From Manis javanica (taxonomy: Eukaryota; Chordata; Mammalia; Pholidota; Manidae): 64,000 nt of DNA. Below, piece after piece: positions 10,641 to 23,497 of the stretch. A program made the position numbers and the translations under genes. The stretch is from the NCBI RefSeq assembly GCF_040802235.1, contig NC_133166.1:992001-1056000 (forward strand), written 5' to 3'. The notes under the pieces are model-generated. The model was given only the letters and a program-made list of their open reading frames with translations, had not been told where the DNA came from and did no database searches. Within the stretch, counting starts at the first letter, position 1, and each line of letters starts with the position of its first letter.

Positions 10641-12139
10641 AAGTAAAATAGAAAACATAACAAATGTAAATAAATTCTAATATAGTAAAATTAATATATA
10701 CTATACACCAATTTTATCAATCATTTGAAGAGTTGGAGAAATATTAGATGAGACAAAATTGAATTCAGATTTAGCATACAGGAGTTACAACATAAAACTA
10801 TTCAAAATACAACTTATAGAACAAAGAGAAAAATCAAGACAATTTAAGAAAAAAGCAGAATAGATTAAGAAACTCCAACATACTTTTGTATGAAATCCAC
10901 AAGAGAAGAATAGGACAAAATAGTTAGCAAATAAGAAATAATTCCAAAATATGGTACTTGAAGATAGTTACTTACACCCATCTTTGAAGAACTGCACTTA
11001 TTTCTGAGAAACACATTTAATTTTCAATTGGATCATCTTATTGTGCAAGTGGAAAAGCAGGGACAATAACGAATTTTTTTACAATGTGAGAGAAAGAAAC
11101 AAAGTAATAATAATCAGGCTTGCATCGGACTTCTCATCAGAAAAAAATAAAAACAGTCAGCAGGCAGTAGACAAATATCTTCAAAAGACTGAGGGAAAAT
11201 AACTGTCATTCCAGATTTCTATACCCAGACAAACTGCGTTTTAAGAGCGATAACAAATCAAGACATTATCATACATACAAAATCAAGTAGAGTGAGTGTT
11301 TCCACAAGAGGGAAGAGAAGCAATATATTAGATTGTGAAATTTAGAAGAAGGAATAGAGCTTGTCTTGTTCTACTTTCCTCTTTCTTTATGGTGCTGCTT
11401 ATCTGCAGCAAAATCATTCTGTCCTCCGTTCTTTGCTTGGTGAGAATAATAGTGCAGGATCCACTCTAGCTAAGTAAAGGAGACTCCTATTATCTCAGGG
11501 TACATATTAGATGAGGACCCCCCAAAGCAGACCTCCAGAGTTAGAGATTTGAGTTGGAATAGTTAATCTGCAAGTTAAAAGTAGGGTGGTGAGAAAGTGG
11601 GACAAGGAAGGGGAGGAGGCCAATACATGATTTTATTATAAGCAGGACGTGTATGTGGACAACAAAGGCTCAGTTTTCCTAGAAACAATGTCTGAAACAT
11701 GACAGAGTTGTACCACCGGAAAGATGAAGAATCTGGGGTATTTTTGGTCTACTTTTTCCAACATTTAATGATGGCTGCCACTAGATAAATTTAATGGCTC
11801 CATCAATGGCTAAGCATATAGTTGCAGTAAAATAAGCCTTCAGCCTAAAAGCTGCAGACTTTTTTGTTCTTTCACTCGTAATAAGCATTGGTCTGCACAG
11901 GAAAAACGAGTATCAAGGGGATGTGGGTAGAGTACCAGCAACATGGCTCCAGGAGCATAATTTGGAGGAGACAATAAGCCAAACTGCCTCGAGGTCTGAA
12001 CCAAACTTTTGAACTGACTTATCAGAATTAAGGCAGAAGTTAATCTCCATCTCTCAAACATGTGTGTTTTTACTTGCCTATTCTTTGTAAGCAATGTACA
12101 ATTCAGTAGTATTTTGTACATTCACAGTGTTGTGCCACC

Positions 12140-13905
12140 ATGCCATCTGTCTTATTCCAAAAGATGTTTTTTCACTCACAAAGAAGATCCTGTACCAAAT
12201 CGCCTGCTGCTGGAACCAAAAATTTGCCTTTAATCTCTAAGGATTCACCTATTCTCGATATATGCAAATAGAATCATATATGACCTTTTATGTCTGGCTT
12301 CTTTTAACTAGTATAATGTTTTTGAGACTCATCCATGTTGTACCATGTATCAATACTTCATTTCTTTTTATGGATGAATGATATCCCATTGTATAGATAT
12401 ACCATATTTTGTTCATCCATTCTCAACTGATGGACATTTATATTGTTTCCACCTTTTGGCAATTGTTAGTAATGCAGCATGAATACTTGTATTCATGAAC
12501 AGGTATTGCTGGAGGACCTGTTTTCATTCTTTGGATATATCACTAGGAGAAGAATGGCTTATTTATATAGTAATTCTATGTTTAACTTCTGAAGACCACC
12601 AAACCATTTTCCTTAGCAGCTGTCCAATTTTACTTTCTCACCACCAATGAACAAGGGTTCCAATTTATCCACATCCTCAGCATGATTTATTAATTTACAG
12701 TTTTTTATTTTTTATTGAAATGTCATTGACCTACAACCTTATGTTGGTTTCAGTGATACAACGCAGCGGTTCAAGAGCTACCCATATTATTAAATCCTCA
12801 CCCCCTGTAGTGTGGTTACTATCAATGTAGAAAGATGTTACAGAATCATTGACTGTATTCTCCATGCTATACTACTGTTCCCGTAACCAAATGGTACTGT
12901 GATTGCAAATTATTGTACCCTTTTATCTCCCTCACTTTCCCCCCCGACAGTCTCCACACCCTCATCCTGAGGTGTATGAGTCCCTTATATATTCTACATA
13001 TTAAGTCCTTATCAGAAATGTGACTTGCAAATATTTTCTCCCATTCTATTGGTTTCTTTTCACTTCTTGATAATGTGCTTTGATACACAAAAGTTTGTAA
13101 TTTTGAAGAAGTCCAATTACCCTAATTTTCTTTTTGCTGCTATTAAAAACCATTGCCAAATCCAAGGTCTAAATTTTACGCACATTTTCTAATGGTTTCA
13201 TGTGTTTCGGTCTTATATTTAGGTCATTGATCATTTGACTTGACTTTTGTATATACTGTGACTAGGTTACATTACATCTGAAATCAAGAATTGTGAGTCC
13301 TCTCACTTGTTCTTCTTTCTCAAGATTGTTTTGGCTATTGATGGTTCCTTGAAATTCCATATAAATTTTTAATAATAGCTTTCCCATTTCTGGACACAGA
13401 AATGTCTTTCCATTTATTTAGGCCTTCTTGAATTTCACCAATTTGTTTTGTAATTTCATTGTACAACTCTTTCACTTCTTGGCTGAATTTATTCCTGTAT
13501 ATTTTAACAATTAGACGCTGCATTAAGGAATTTTTTTCTGTATTTTCTTTGTTAGATTGTTTATTGTTAATGCATGCAAAAACAACTTATATTTGTTTGG
13601 AGAATAAATTTATCAGGGAGTAGTTTTGGTACATTATTTGGGTTTTCTATATGTAGGATCACACCATCTGAAAATAACAGTTATTCCTCTTGCTTTCCAA
13701 TTTAGATGCCTTGTAATTCTTTTATTCTTGTGTAATTGTTCTAGGTAGAACTTCCAGTTCAACTTTGAATAAAAGTGGTCAAAGCAGGCATAACAATCTA
13801 GCACCTGATCTTTCAGAGTAGGATTTCAGTCTTTCACATTGAGTGTGATGTTAGCTGTGGGTTTTTCATTATTGCTCTCTGTCAGTTTGAGGAAGTTTAC
13901 TGGAT
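12140..13905 (-). mobile_element. Old L1 fragment, antisense
   Basis: From 12240 to 12690 and 12985 to 13905 the sequence is the antisense of an old L1: 3' UTR ('atcccattgtatagatatac'), then ORF2 C-terminal and RT regions in order. Short antisense frames keep recognisable ORF2 residues around 13335-13523, but the reading frame is broken throughout. It is interrupted by a younger insertion at about 12700-12985. Confidence 0.65.
12700..12985 (-). mobile_element. Nested L1 3' end
   Basis: A T-rich edge ('tttttattttttattgaaat') followed by about 270 bases ending near 12985 interrupts the older L1 text, which resumes on the far side. The poly(T) edge indicates the 3' end of a 5'-truncated retroposon on the minus strand. 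The subfamily is not determined. Confidence 0.45.
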
Positions 13906-14147
13906 TACTTCAACTGAATCATCATTAAGCTCACTGGTTCTCTCTGTTCAAATCGTTGTTGAATTTCTCTCATTTCTCGTTTCACTTATTGTGCTTTTCA
14001 GATCCAGGAATGCTACCTGGCCCTTTTCAAATTTTTTTATCTCTTCATTGATACCCACTACTCAATAAAAACTCATTCACTAGTTTCCTTTCATTACCTT
14101 TCAATATTCCTTTAACCCTTTAAAAATACTTAAGATAATTTACTTAA
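13906..14147. repeat. Spacer paralogous to 1010-1250
   Basis: This aligns with 1010-1250 on the far side of gene A. No gene is visible. Confidence 0.5.
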
Positions 14148-14160
14148 AATCTTTGTTTTA

Positions 14161-14728
14161 CACATGTGTGAGTTCTTTATATATTTTGAATGTTAGCCCT
14201 TTGTCGGAGATGTCATTTACAAATATATTCTCCCATACTGTAGGATTCCTTTTTGTTCTACTGATGGTGTCCATTGCTGTACAGAAGCTTTTTAGTTTGA
14301 TGCAGTCCCATTTGTTCATTTTTGCTTTTGTTTCCCTTGCCCGAAGAAGTGTGTTCAGGAATGATTTCCCTCATTTGTGGAGTATAACAATGAAGCAAAA
14401 CTGAAGGAGCAAAATAGCAGCAGACTCCCAGACTCCAAGAATGGACTAGTGGTTACCAACGAGAAGGGTGTGGTGGGTGGGTGAGGAGTGATTATGATTG
14501 GCACACATGTTATGTGGAGTTCATAGGGAAGAAAGTGTAGCACAGAGAAGGCAAGTAGTGACTCTGTGGTATCTTACTACACTGATGGAGAGTGAGTGAT
14601 ATGGGGTGTGGGTGGGCTTGATAATATGGGTGAAAGTAGTAACCATAATGTCTTTCATGTGAAACCTTCATAACAGTGTATATCAATGATACCTTAATAA
14701 AAAAATATGTGTATTTTAAAAAAGCAAT
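14161..14728. mobile_element. L1 insertion with 5' inversion (twin priming)
   Basis: 14161-14370 is L1 ORF2 C-terminal sequence in antisense (compare 46100-46310), while 14371-14720 is L1 ORF2 end and 3' UTR in sense, ending in an A-rich tail. Direct repeats of about 13 bases (aatctttgtttta) flank the whole at about 14149-14161 and 14729-14742, so both halves arrived as one insertion. This is the classic product of twin priming. The paralogous site near 1250 shows the sequence without this insertion. Confidence 0.8.
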
Positions 14729-14742
14729 CTTTGTTTTATAAT

Positions 14743-15735
14743 AATATCTGAGCATTTTCAGAGAGAGTTTCTATCAATTTCTTTATTTCCATGATGAATT
14801 GTGTACATTTTATTGTTTCTTTTCAAGTCCTTAATTTTGGTTAGAAACTGGACATTTTGAATATTGTAGGTTGATAACTATGGAAATCAGATTTTTCCCT
14901 CTTTCTAAGCTTTTTTTTTTCTTATGCTTGTTTGTTATAATTGCTTGTTTAGTGAGGTTTCAAAAATATATTTAAAGACTTTATTCTTTGTTCATGTGTG
15001 GCCTCTGAAGTTTCTGCAATTTTTCTGGTAGTCAGGCAGTAGTTTGACAAACATTTCCTTAAGTACTAATTTAAGCAATATTTTTTCTGATGCAGCATTC
15101 ATTTGTAAATCTTTGACTATTTTCCCAAGTTCTAACAAATTTGGTTCTGGGAACTTTTGATTGATTGTTTTTGAGCTAAGCCCTGGAAATACCCTTATCT
15201 GCTATTTGTCCTGTCTCTCTCTTACAAAGACACTGATTATTCCATTTAGGGCCCACCAAAAAATCCAGGTAAGATTCCTGTTTTGCTACCAATAACTTAA
15301 TAACAACTGCAAGGCCATTGTGCTATGAGCTAACATTTACAGAATCCAGGGATTAAAGTCTGATGTGTTTTGATACCATTATTCAGCTTCTAGAGATTTG
15401 TTTCTCACTTAGGCTGCTACTTGCCCATCCATCACACAGGTAACTGGTTAAGTGAAGAGCTTCCTCTATAGAGTCACTCAAGGCTGATGAAAACTTCACC
15501 ATATAGCTGCACCTTTGGAACATGAAGATTCCTTAATCCTTTTGGCAGGAGAAAGATAATGGGAAAGAAATGTGCATGCTCTAGCCCAGCCAAAAATGAC
15601 ACTTCCATTCTTTCTACAGTCCATTGTCTACAACGAATGTATGTCTCAGCCTACCTGTAATGGGCAGACACCTGGGGAAGGAGATGGAATGTTTGAACAC
15701 CACTACTTTGGAGAACTATTCTATATCATGTTCAT
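14743..15735. other. Spacer upstream of pseudogene B
   Basis: AT-rich. The first 200 bases match 1440-1680 and the last 50 match 1690-1740. No gene or structured element is recognised in between. Confidence 0.45.
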
Positions 15736-15820
15736 GAATAACGATGCATTCAGGAAGAAGTTGCTCCATTCAGGAGATTTTTGCCTATGTTGTCTTCTAA
15801 AAGTTTTATGACCTGGAAGC
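15736..15820 (-). mobile_element. Short L1 ORF2 fragment
   Basis: About 80 bases are antisense L1 ORF2 sequence equivalent to 46290-46365 ('gagatttttgcctatgttgt'). It is a remnant at the point where the A/I-type upstream block begins in this unit. Confidence 0.5.
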
Positions 15821-17071
15821 GTTTTAGTGTTTAGCTCAGAAATGGGTTTAAATCTTGAATCTTCCTGACACTGTGTAATTGTAGACAGTACATAATTTCA
15901 TAAATCCTCAATTCTTTAATGGTAAAATGAGATTAGAATACTACCTCTCTTACACATCCCCACACACATTTATATACGTCATACTTAGCATTGGTTGTAG
16001 AACACAGTACATGCTTAGAGGGGTTATATATGATAAGGCGGGCAAACACAAAGCCTTCAAGGACCAGGCTTGTAACGTGAAGTTGCCAAAGGCTTAGGAG
16101 GAAGATGGTAGGGAATAACAGCATCAGATGTCTGCTCCTCCAAAGGATGCAGGTTGAAATAAAGAGAATTAAACCTATTCCTATGTAAGAACAGATTCAC
16201 ATAACTATTTCACAACATGGAATTTGCCGCAAAAACAGATCTGCAGGCTACATACAGGAAAGCCACAAACTATGAACTTTCACCTGTGCTTCAAATAGGG
16301 AACGGTAGCGATGAAACAAAGAATGAGTTGAAGCATTGGAGACTCAGGCAAATGAAACTGTAGATTTCAAAAGAGAAATTAAGAGAGGAATAAAAAACTT
16401 TAGCCCCATGGAAAAGCTAAAGCAGCAATTTGAATGCATGGAGCAAAGACAGAGCTGAAGCCACTAGAGGGCACAAAAATCTGAGGGGCCTCATAGTGTA
16501 AGAAAAGGCAAAATGAAAGAGGAAGCGATAAGATTTCAAAACTCATTCACAGTGAAACTCTGCATGTTGCCTCCTACCTTTCCTCAACCAACTAACAGAT
16601 CATCATTCCATCCTAATAATAACATTTCAGGTCATACTAATCAGGCTGGGTTAAACACCCAGAATTCCACTCATTGTTTGTAATCCTGGCACGTGAGCAA
16701 CATGGTAGTGTAAGCTTTTACCAAGAGCACAAAAACTGAGTTGGCAGGGAAATGCCATTCCAGACATGGAAAGTAACTACATTTTCCAAATCTCTGTTTA
16801 CAAATGTATAAACTTAAAAGCTTGAGAGGTGATGCATTCTGATCCTTCCAATCTGACAGCTCATAACCTTATAGATAATCAGTGTACTGTATTTTGTGGT
16901 TAAGCTCATGCTTTAGATATGGAGAAGTTTGAAATACATATTACTGCTCTAAGGAAATAATGCACATGGTTTATAAACATTTCAATTTCACTGCAGTCTT
17001 CACGCCAATTAACACTCTGGTTCTATTTTACACTTTGCTACAGGTCATCTTATGATTCCCAGACAACACTG
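15821..17071. repeat. 5' flank of OR pseudogene B
   Basis: 15850-16660 aligns with 54390-55200 upstream of gene I, and 16680-17071 with 56490-56868. The intervening 1.28 kb of the gene I unit, including the LTR-like fossil, is missing here. The missing part includes single-copy flank on both sides of the LTR, so this is a deletion rather than a pre-insertion site. The acceptor 'ttgctacag' before the CDS is kept (about 17035-17043). Confidence 0.6.
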
Positions 17072-18000
17072 ATGGGCAACCAGACAGATATGACACAGTT
17101 CATCCTTCTCGGACTAACCAGTGCCCCAGAGCTGCAGGTTCCCCTCTTTATAATGTTCACCCTCATTTACCTCGTCAATGTGGTTGGAAACCTGGGGATG
17201 ATCCTGTTGATTTTCATGGATTCTCATCTCCACACCCCCAGGTATGTTTTCCTCACTAACCCATCTCTGGTGGACTTAGGTTACTCGTCAGCAGTCATTT
17301 CCACAGTCATGACTGGGTTCTTTACAGTAGACAATGTCATCTCCTACAGTGGCTGTGCTGCTCAGATGTTCTTTTTTGCAGCTTTTGCCACAATGGAAAA
17401 TTTTTTCCTGGCATCTATGGCATATGACCGCTATGCAGCAGTGTGCAAATCTTTACATTACACCACCACCATGACAAGTGTGTGTGCACATCTGATCCTA
17501 GGCTGCTACATCTGTGGTTTCCTGAAAGCCTCCATCCATGTGGGGGGCACTTTCCATCTCTCTTTCTGTGTGTCCAATGTGGTCCATCACTTTTTCTGTG
17601 ATGCTCCAGCAGTCATGGCTCTGTCTTGCTCTTAGAGGCATGTGAGTGAGTTGGTTCTTATTTATGTGGCCACCTTCACCATATTTTTTGCTCTCCTAGT
17701 TATATTGATATCCTAATACTCATATTTATCACCATCCTAAAGATGCACTCGTCTGCAGGATACCAGAAGGCTTTATCCACCTGTGCCTCTCACTTCATTG
17801 CTGTCTCTGTCTTCTATGGAATGATTGTTTTCATGTACTGACAGCGCAGCTCCAGCCATTCCATGGATACAGACAAAGCAGCATCCGTGTTCTATACTCT
17901 GGTCATCTCCATGCTGAACCCTGTGGTCTATAGTCTGAGGAACAGGGAGGCCAGGAGTGCATTTAAGAAAGTTCTTTTGGAGGCTAAATTGTCTTTGTGA
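17072..18000 (+). pseudogene. Olfactory receptor pseudogene B, OR5B-like
   Basis: A recent, full-length OR pseudogene very close to gene I. The original frame is open for 187 codons from the ATG, covering TM1 to EL2. It then meets a TAG at 17633-17635 in the place of the Asp codon that follows LSCS. Further on, a one-base deletion near 17716 (TM5) shifts the frame, and a TGA at about 17839 replaces a Leu codon of MYLQPSS. The ancestral stop is at 17998-18000. HTPMY has become HTPRY (codon 17240-17242). The [10 protein letters not shown] and [10 protein letters not shown]-like texts are still readable. Three disabling lesions make function as a receptor very unlikely. Confidence 0.92.
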
Positions 18001-18874
18001 TTTAAATATCATAGGATTCACATTGATCTAGTGTCATTCCCCTCAGATCTTCTCCATTTACTGAGTCATATTTTAAGTTCCATAATGAAGTTATTTCTTG
18101 AAGTGATACCCTTCCCTCTTCAAAAGTCAATTGTCTAGATAAAGAAGAAATGCTATGTCCAGAAATATAATACCTGATTGAGATAGTGAATCATGAGACA
18201 GCTTGTGTCCTGCTTGTTAAAGATCTTGTTAAGGATATTTGATTTATTCACTAAATGGTACATGCATTTCCTCTGCCACATGCACTATAAACATACATGT
18301 AAAACAGAGGCACAAATGACCCCATGAATGGAAGTACATGCATGTGCCCCATGTGGATGCTTATGTATGGGAGCAGGGAATTGGCCATATGTAATGAAAT
18401 GCGGCTAGTGTTTTTTTTAAATAATTTAAGTAATCAGTTCGATCTGCTTAAGTGTTATCTTCTCATGGAGCCCTTGCCATGGTTGCTCTCTGCTCACCAT
18501 ACACACTGTACTTTCACTCTGTTATTCTTCTCACCCCTTATTGAACCTTACCTAGTGCATATTTATGTGTTCACTTGTTTATCATCTGTTCCCCCCACAA
18601 CTACAAGTTAAACTGCATGAGAGCAGTGGCTTTACCTATTTTCTTTGCAGCAAGATCCTTAATACCTAAATGAGTTTCTGTTTCATTTCTTAAATGAATG
18701 AGCAAAATAAGTAGGTTTTGAGCTCAAATGTATTAATATGCTGAATCTCTGAACTATTGATAATACTTATCATCCATTATATAAACTTTCCAGATACCCT
18801 TTTATGGCATTTTCAGAAGCATAGCTCATTTTCTCCTCTACTGAAATACTTCCCTCATTCTCACTCAGTGCGTG
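18001..18874. repeat. Pseudogene B 3' flank, paralogous to 57811-58400
   Basis: 18001-18430 matches the 3' flank of gene I. Further on, the text resembles the more distant OR-unit flanks (8580-8900, 21390-21700). No gene is visible. Confidence 0.6.
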
Positions 18875-19369
18875 CATTCCCCACTCTTGGACACAATGAT
18901 GCCTTGGACAATCTAAACCATTTTGCAATTTGTACTTCCAAATCATGTCACATTAAGTGGCAAGTGACACAGGAAATGAGTGCTATTAAGTCATAAAAGA
19001 CATTAAATATGAAATTATTTAAAGGTTTAATGTATGATTATATTTGGAAAATTTCTTCCTACATACTAATTAAACAACTAACTGAAATGATTCTAAATGT
19101 CCATATGAATGTAAACATGACAATATGTCTCAGTCATAAAGTTAATGAGCACTCAATATACTGATATATTGCACAGTATTTATGTTTTCTATTTTGACCC
19201 TCAAGGAACTCAGTATTATACAAAACCTACACCTGGTATATCACCAATGCCTAATTTGTTATGGCTGTAAAATATGAGGCTTTAGCGTCTCAGTATTTGT
19301 AAGATTGTGTTTGAATGTGCTATAATGGATATACTGGTACTTGTGGAGTGTTGGCTATTTTGTGTGTTT

Positions 19370-19645
19370 TGCCTATCCATATAAAGTTTAGAATCAGTTT
19401 ATCAATATCAATAAAATAACTTGCTGAGATTTTGATTGGGACGGCATTGGATCTATGTACGAAATTGGGAAAAACTGACATCTTGACAATATTGTTGTCC
19501 TATCCATGAACATTGAATACCTCTCCATTTATTTAGTTCTCTGATTTTGTACATCATATTTTACTAGTTTTCTTCTTTTCTTCTATTAATCTTGGATAAA
19601 GTTTGTTATATTTATACGTACGTATTTCCTTTCTTGGGTGTTAGT
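19370..19645 (-). mobile_element. Old L1 ORF2 relic
   Basis: Antisense L1 ORF2 text such as 'gagattttgattgggacggc' and 'ctatccatgaacattgaata'. Present in both duplication copies (33995-34290), so it predates the duplication. Confidence 0.6.
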
Positions 19646-19884
19646 GATCTGTTCTTCACCACAAAGGTTTTTAAAATGTGTATCATTGTGTAGATAAGTT
19701 ATGCACTAAATTGTATCATCATGTCCATGATGTAGATCTGGAGAATTTTGAAGAACAAATTATTGCCATACTAAAATTGTGCTCCTACTTTTTAATTTCT
19801 GGACAAGTTTTCCTTATTAATCACTCGGTTCCTTTGCTGTCCTTTCCTGCAGAAGATATTGTGATTCTCAAATCAGATCCATAA

Positions 19885-20510
19885 AAAATAATACATAGGT
19901 GAATGAATTCACCCTTCTAGGACTAACCAATGTCCTAGAACTGTAGGTTCCCATCTTTATAATGTTCATCCTCACTCTGAGTGGGAACCTGAGATGATCA
20001 TGTTAATGTTGATAGACTCTTATTTTCAATCTCCCATGTACTTTTTCTTCAGAGGCCTATATCTGGTGGCCTTTTGTTAACTCTCAACAGTCATTCCAAA
20101 GATGGTGGTTGGGGTCCTTACATGATACACGGTCATTTCCTGTAATGCATGTTCTGCTAGGTGTCTTTCTTGTAGCATTAATTCTGTGGAAAATTTCTTC
20201 TTGGCATCAATAGCTTATGATCAGTACACAGCAGTGCACAAACCCTACATTATACTACCACCCATGTCCACCTGGGCTTCCCCACCTTGCTGTCTCTACT
20301 TTCTAAAGCACTCTCATTTTCATGGCTTTATAGCCCAGTTCTAGTCATTCCATGGACACAGACTAAACACTGTCTGTGTTCTATACTATACTCATTCCCA
20401 TGATGAACCTTGCGGTCTATAGTCTCTCAGGAACAATGAGGCCAAGAGTGCATTCAAGAAGGTGGTTGAAGAGCAAAACTGTCTCCAGAATGAGAATTTT
20501 AAGGTTGTAG
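19885..20510 (+). pseudogene. Olfactory receptor pseudogene C, heavily decayed
   Basis: OR text starts at 'gtgaatgaattcacccttct' (FILLGLT region) and ends in the TM7/C-terminal region near 20500. The start ATG is lost (ATA at the equivalent place), the TM1 region has deletions, and about 300 bases from ICL2 to TM6 are missing, so TM4-TM5 are absent. Many small indels prevent any long frame. The MAYDRY equivalent is still visible as 'agcttatgatcagtacacag'. Pseudogene F shares the same large deletion. Confidence 0.9.
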
Positions 20511-22739
20511 ATTATGCAATCACTTCTTTCATTTCTCTCAGAATGTTCCCATGCAATGAGTCATATTTTAACCCCCTACTGCATTTAGTTCTGGAAATTA
20601 TAACCTTATCTCTCCAAAAATATCTTATCTATTAAAGAAGAAACATGCCCAGAAATGGAATATCTAGGAAAGCATAGCTCTGGGGAATCAAAAGAAGCTT
20701 TGGATCCTGCTTGTAAAAAAACTTTTTAATGCATTTCATTTGTTCAGTTGTTCCACATGAATATTTTCTACCACATGCCAATGCAACATACATGTTAATC
20801 ACAGACACAAACAATTCCACGGACAGTAGCATATGCATGTGCTCCTTGATGACATGTGGGCACATACTAATGACAGTGGGAAATTTGAGGTACATGAAGT
20901 GTGCATAGTTTTTAATAAAATAATTTAGAACAATTAGTTGGGTTATTAGAATATAATCTTATTTCCTTAATTGAATACCTTTTGTAAGGGTCTTAATAAA
21001 AGAACCAAGTAACATGATTCAAAATGAAAGCATGTGCTTCATCTGCATATTTTATTGAGTAATACATCAATTTTGCATGTTAAAGTAGTATATATATATG
21101 TATATATATATATATATGTCTTGACTGTCATTGTGTAGTCCAACATGTCCACATTACAATTTTCAAAGTGATAAAATAGCAGGAATACAAGAAAAACAGA
21201 GGAAAATAAGAGCATTTTCCAATTTACTACCAACTTTTTACATTGTTTCAAAAACGCACTGAGAATATCCATAATATACATTTTTTCTGTTTGAAAAATG
21301 CACTAAAAAGCTTAATGCTGCTCATTTATTCATACTTTATTTCATTTACTTTTTTCACTCCCCTAGTCTCTAACCCCAATTCACTGACTCTGATTTCCTT
21401 TCATTTCTAGACAACTCCAAGCTTGTTCTTACCTCAGGGCCTTTGTATTTGCTGTTCCCTGAGTGGAATGTTCTTTCCCTCCATTCAAGTCTCTCCTTAA
21501 ATGTTACCCTATCATAGTTTACTTCCCGGACGATTTTATAGTCACCCTTTTTTCCCCATATGTACTCTATGCTCACTGTGCATTACTCTTTACAGTCTTT
21601 ATCAACACTCCCTACTGCATAATTATTTGCTCCCTTGTTTATTACCTATCCACCCAAATATTATGTAAACACAGTGAGTGCAATGAGTTTATCACTTCTC
21701 TTCACATGATCCTCAGTAGCAAAATGATTTCAAAGTAGATTCTCTGTAAATGTTCTTTAAATGAGCAAATGATTTAAGCTTTGAGTAACTACATACAAAA
21801 TGTTAAATCTTTGTATTTTAGGATATCCCCCAAATAAATATATAAACCTTCTAGCATTTCAGGAAGCACAGCCAATTTTCTGATTTTCTGAGTTACATTT
21901 ATCTACACTTTCACTCAGTGCTTATATGGCCCACATTGAGGCACAACAATTTTTTGGAAATCACCTCATCATTGAATAATCCAAATCACCTAATAATCTT
22001 CACGTAAAAATGTTATCTAATTAAGTGGTAAATAATGCATACAAAATGAATGCCAAAAATAATAAAAATCATAAGTATAAGTAAATCCCAAAAGGCATTA
22101 AAATGTAATTATAAAAAGTTAGCTGTATGAGTTGTTTTGGAAAATTGGTTCACGTTTACTGATTACACATTTAATGGAAATGATTCTCATCTCCATATAG
22201 AATATAAACATGACAGTATTTCTCGGTAGTAAAAATAATGTACATTTAGTATGCTAATACAGTTTACAATTTTTATACTTCAGTGTTGATCCTCAGTGAG
22301 TTCAATATTATACAATAACAACCCACCACAATATGAATTATTTACAGTAATATAACTTTCAAATTTACTGATTTCTTTCCTCTCCAGCTTAAGTCACTAG
22401 TAAAACCTTCTAGTGAAATTTTCATTTCTCTTGTGCTTCTGAGCTCCACAATTTCTATCTGGCTGCATTTACAATTTCTGTCTCTTTACTGATATTTACC
22501 TTGAGGAAATATCATCCCAATTTCTGTTCATTTTTTTTTCCTGTTTTGTATGTTCTTGTTTCTTTGCAAGTCTCTTACTTTTTGTAAAAACTGGACAGTT
22601 TAATATTACAGTGTGGATACTATGGAACTTCAATTCTTTTCCTTACCAACTTTTTTCTGTGTGGTTGTTTGGATACATTTGCTTCTTTAGTGAGTTTTCT
22701 AAAAAAATTTTTAAAGTGTAATCTTTGTCTCTCTGGTCT
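20511..22739. other. 3' spacer of pseudogene C
   Basis: Collinear with 35120-37220. A short TA-rich microsatellite lies at 21089-21118. Open frames at 20632-20895 and 21039-21281 (minus) and at 21463-21738 (plus) are not preserved as proteins between the copies, so I do not call them genes. Confidence 0.5.
21089..21118. repeat. TA/TATG microsatellite
   Basis: About 30 bases of alternating T and A with interspersed G. The paralogous site at 35632-35648 is much shorter, showing length change since the duplication. Confidence 0.8.
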
Positions 22740-23299
22740 CAGAGGTTTCTATTCCATTACTTATGATCAGTTCATACTTGGACAAAAATGAGAAGTAACA
22801 ACTAATACAAAAACAAGTGTGTACAATGAAATTAATCAGCATATTCCCCACAGGCAGTTTATTTACCTCTTTCCTGGGTAAGTGGGATGCGGAGCTCTGG
22901 AGGCCCTCACAGGGGAAATTACCAGAGAGCTCTGTGTCTCTATAATTCCCTCCATGTCCCCATCAGCCTTTGAAATCCCATACTACTCAACATGACATCA
23001 CTGCAGAGGGAGCAGTCGGCATGCTGAACCAGGCTGCTGATCGTTCATTCATTGAGTATTAGTACTTGTTAGCACGCAGAGGCCTTCCCCAGGATTTGCT
23101 GTGCACCCACAACCATAGTCAGGGAAAACACCCCAAAGTACAAATTCCATTGATTGACTTTTAAATGATCATCTCTGATAGAGATATTTCAAAGACCTTC
23201 CCTTACTTGTTATTTACAGACACAGTTCTGTGAATTTTGTGAGATACTTTTATTTTATTTTACAAATGAAAGAAGGTAACTGACTCCTTGTGAGGTCGC

Positions 23300-23497
23300 A
23301 GGAAGAATGCAGGGTAGGTGCAGGAATCGCAGAATGTTGGTTTCCTGTCCTCCGTGTCGCCTGCCTTAGACCCCGCGGAGCGTTATGGCCATGACCTGAG
23401 CGACAGCTTCCCTAGAGGTATTTACGCGCCATTCTGCAGCTCACATTCTGATCTCAGAACCTTTAGAACTGACTCTTTCTGCTCTCCCAGCAGACAG
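23300..23497 (+). promoter_or_regulatory. Predicted non-coding 5' exon of gene D
   Basis: The text ends at a consensus donor (cagacag followed by gtaagaac at 23498), about 1.8 kb before the CDS acceptor at 25291-25292. The equivalent donor occurs at 37989, 30712, 44412 and 53918. The exon is GC-richer than its surroundings. Its 5' end cannot be placed. A 66-codon frame through it is identical in the copy at 37809, but that reflects the near-identity of the whole block. Confidence 0.4.

Larger units (their letters stand above)
7774..11900. repeat. Gene A 3' flank, paralogous to 26262-29940 and 40756-43690
   Basis: The flank is collinear with the 3' flanks of genes D and G, not with that of gene I, even though the 5' half of gene A is I-like. 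Examples are 7950-8060 against 26440-26540 and 11100-11330 against 28920-29150. No gene is visible. The 11100-11340 portion may be a decayed L1 ORF1 3' end. An older L1 lies inside at 9745-10640. Confidence 0.7.
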
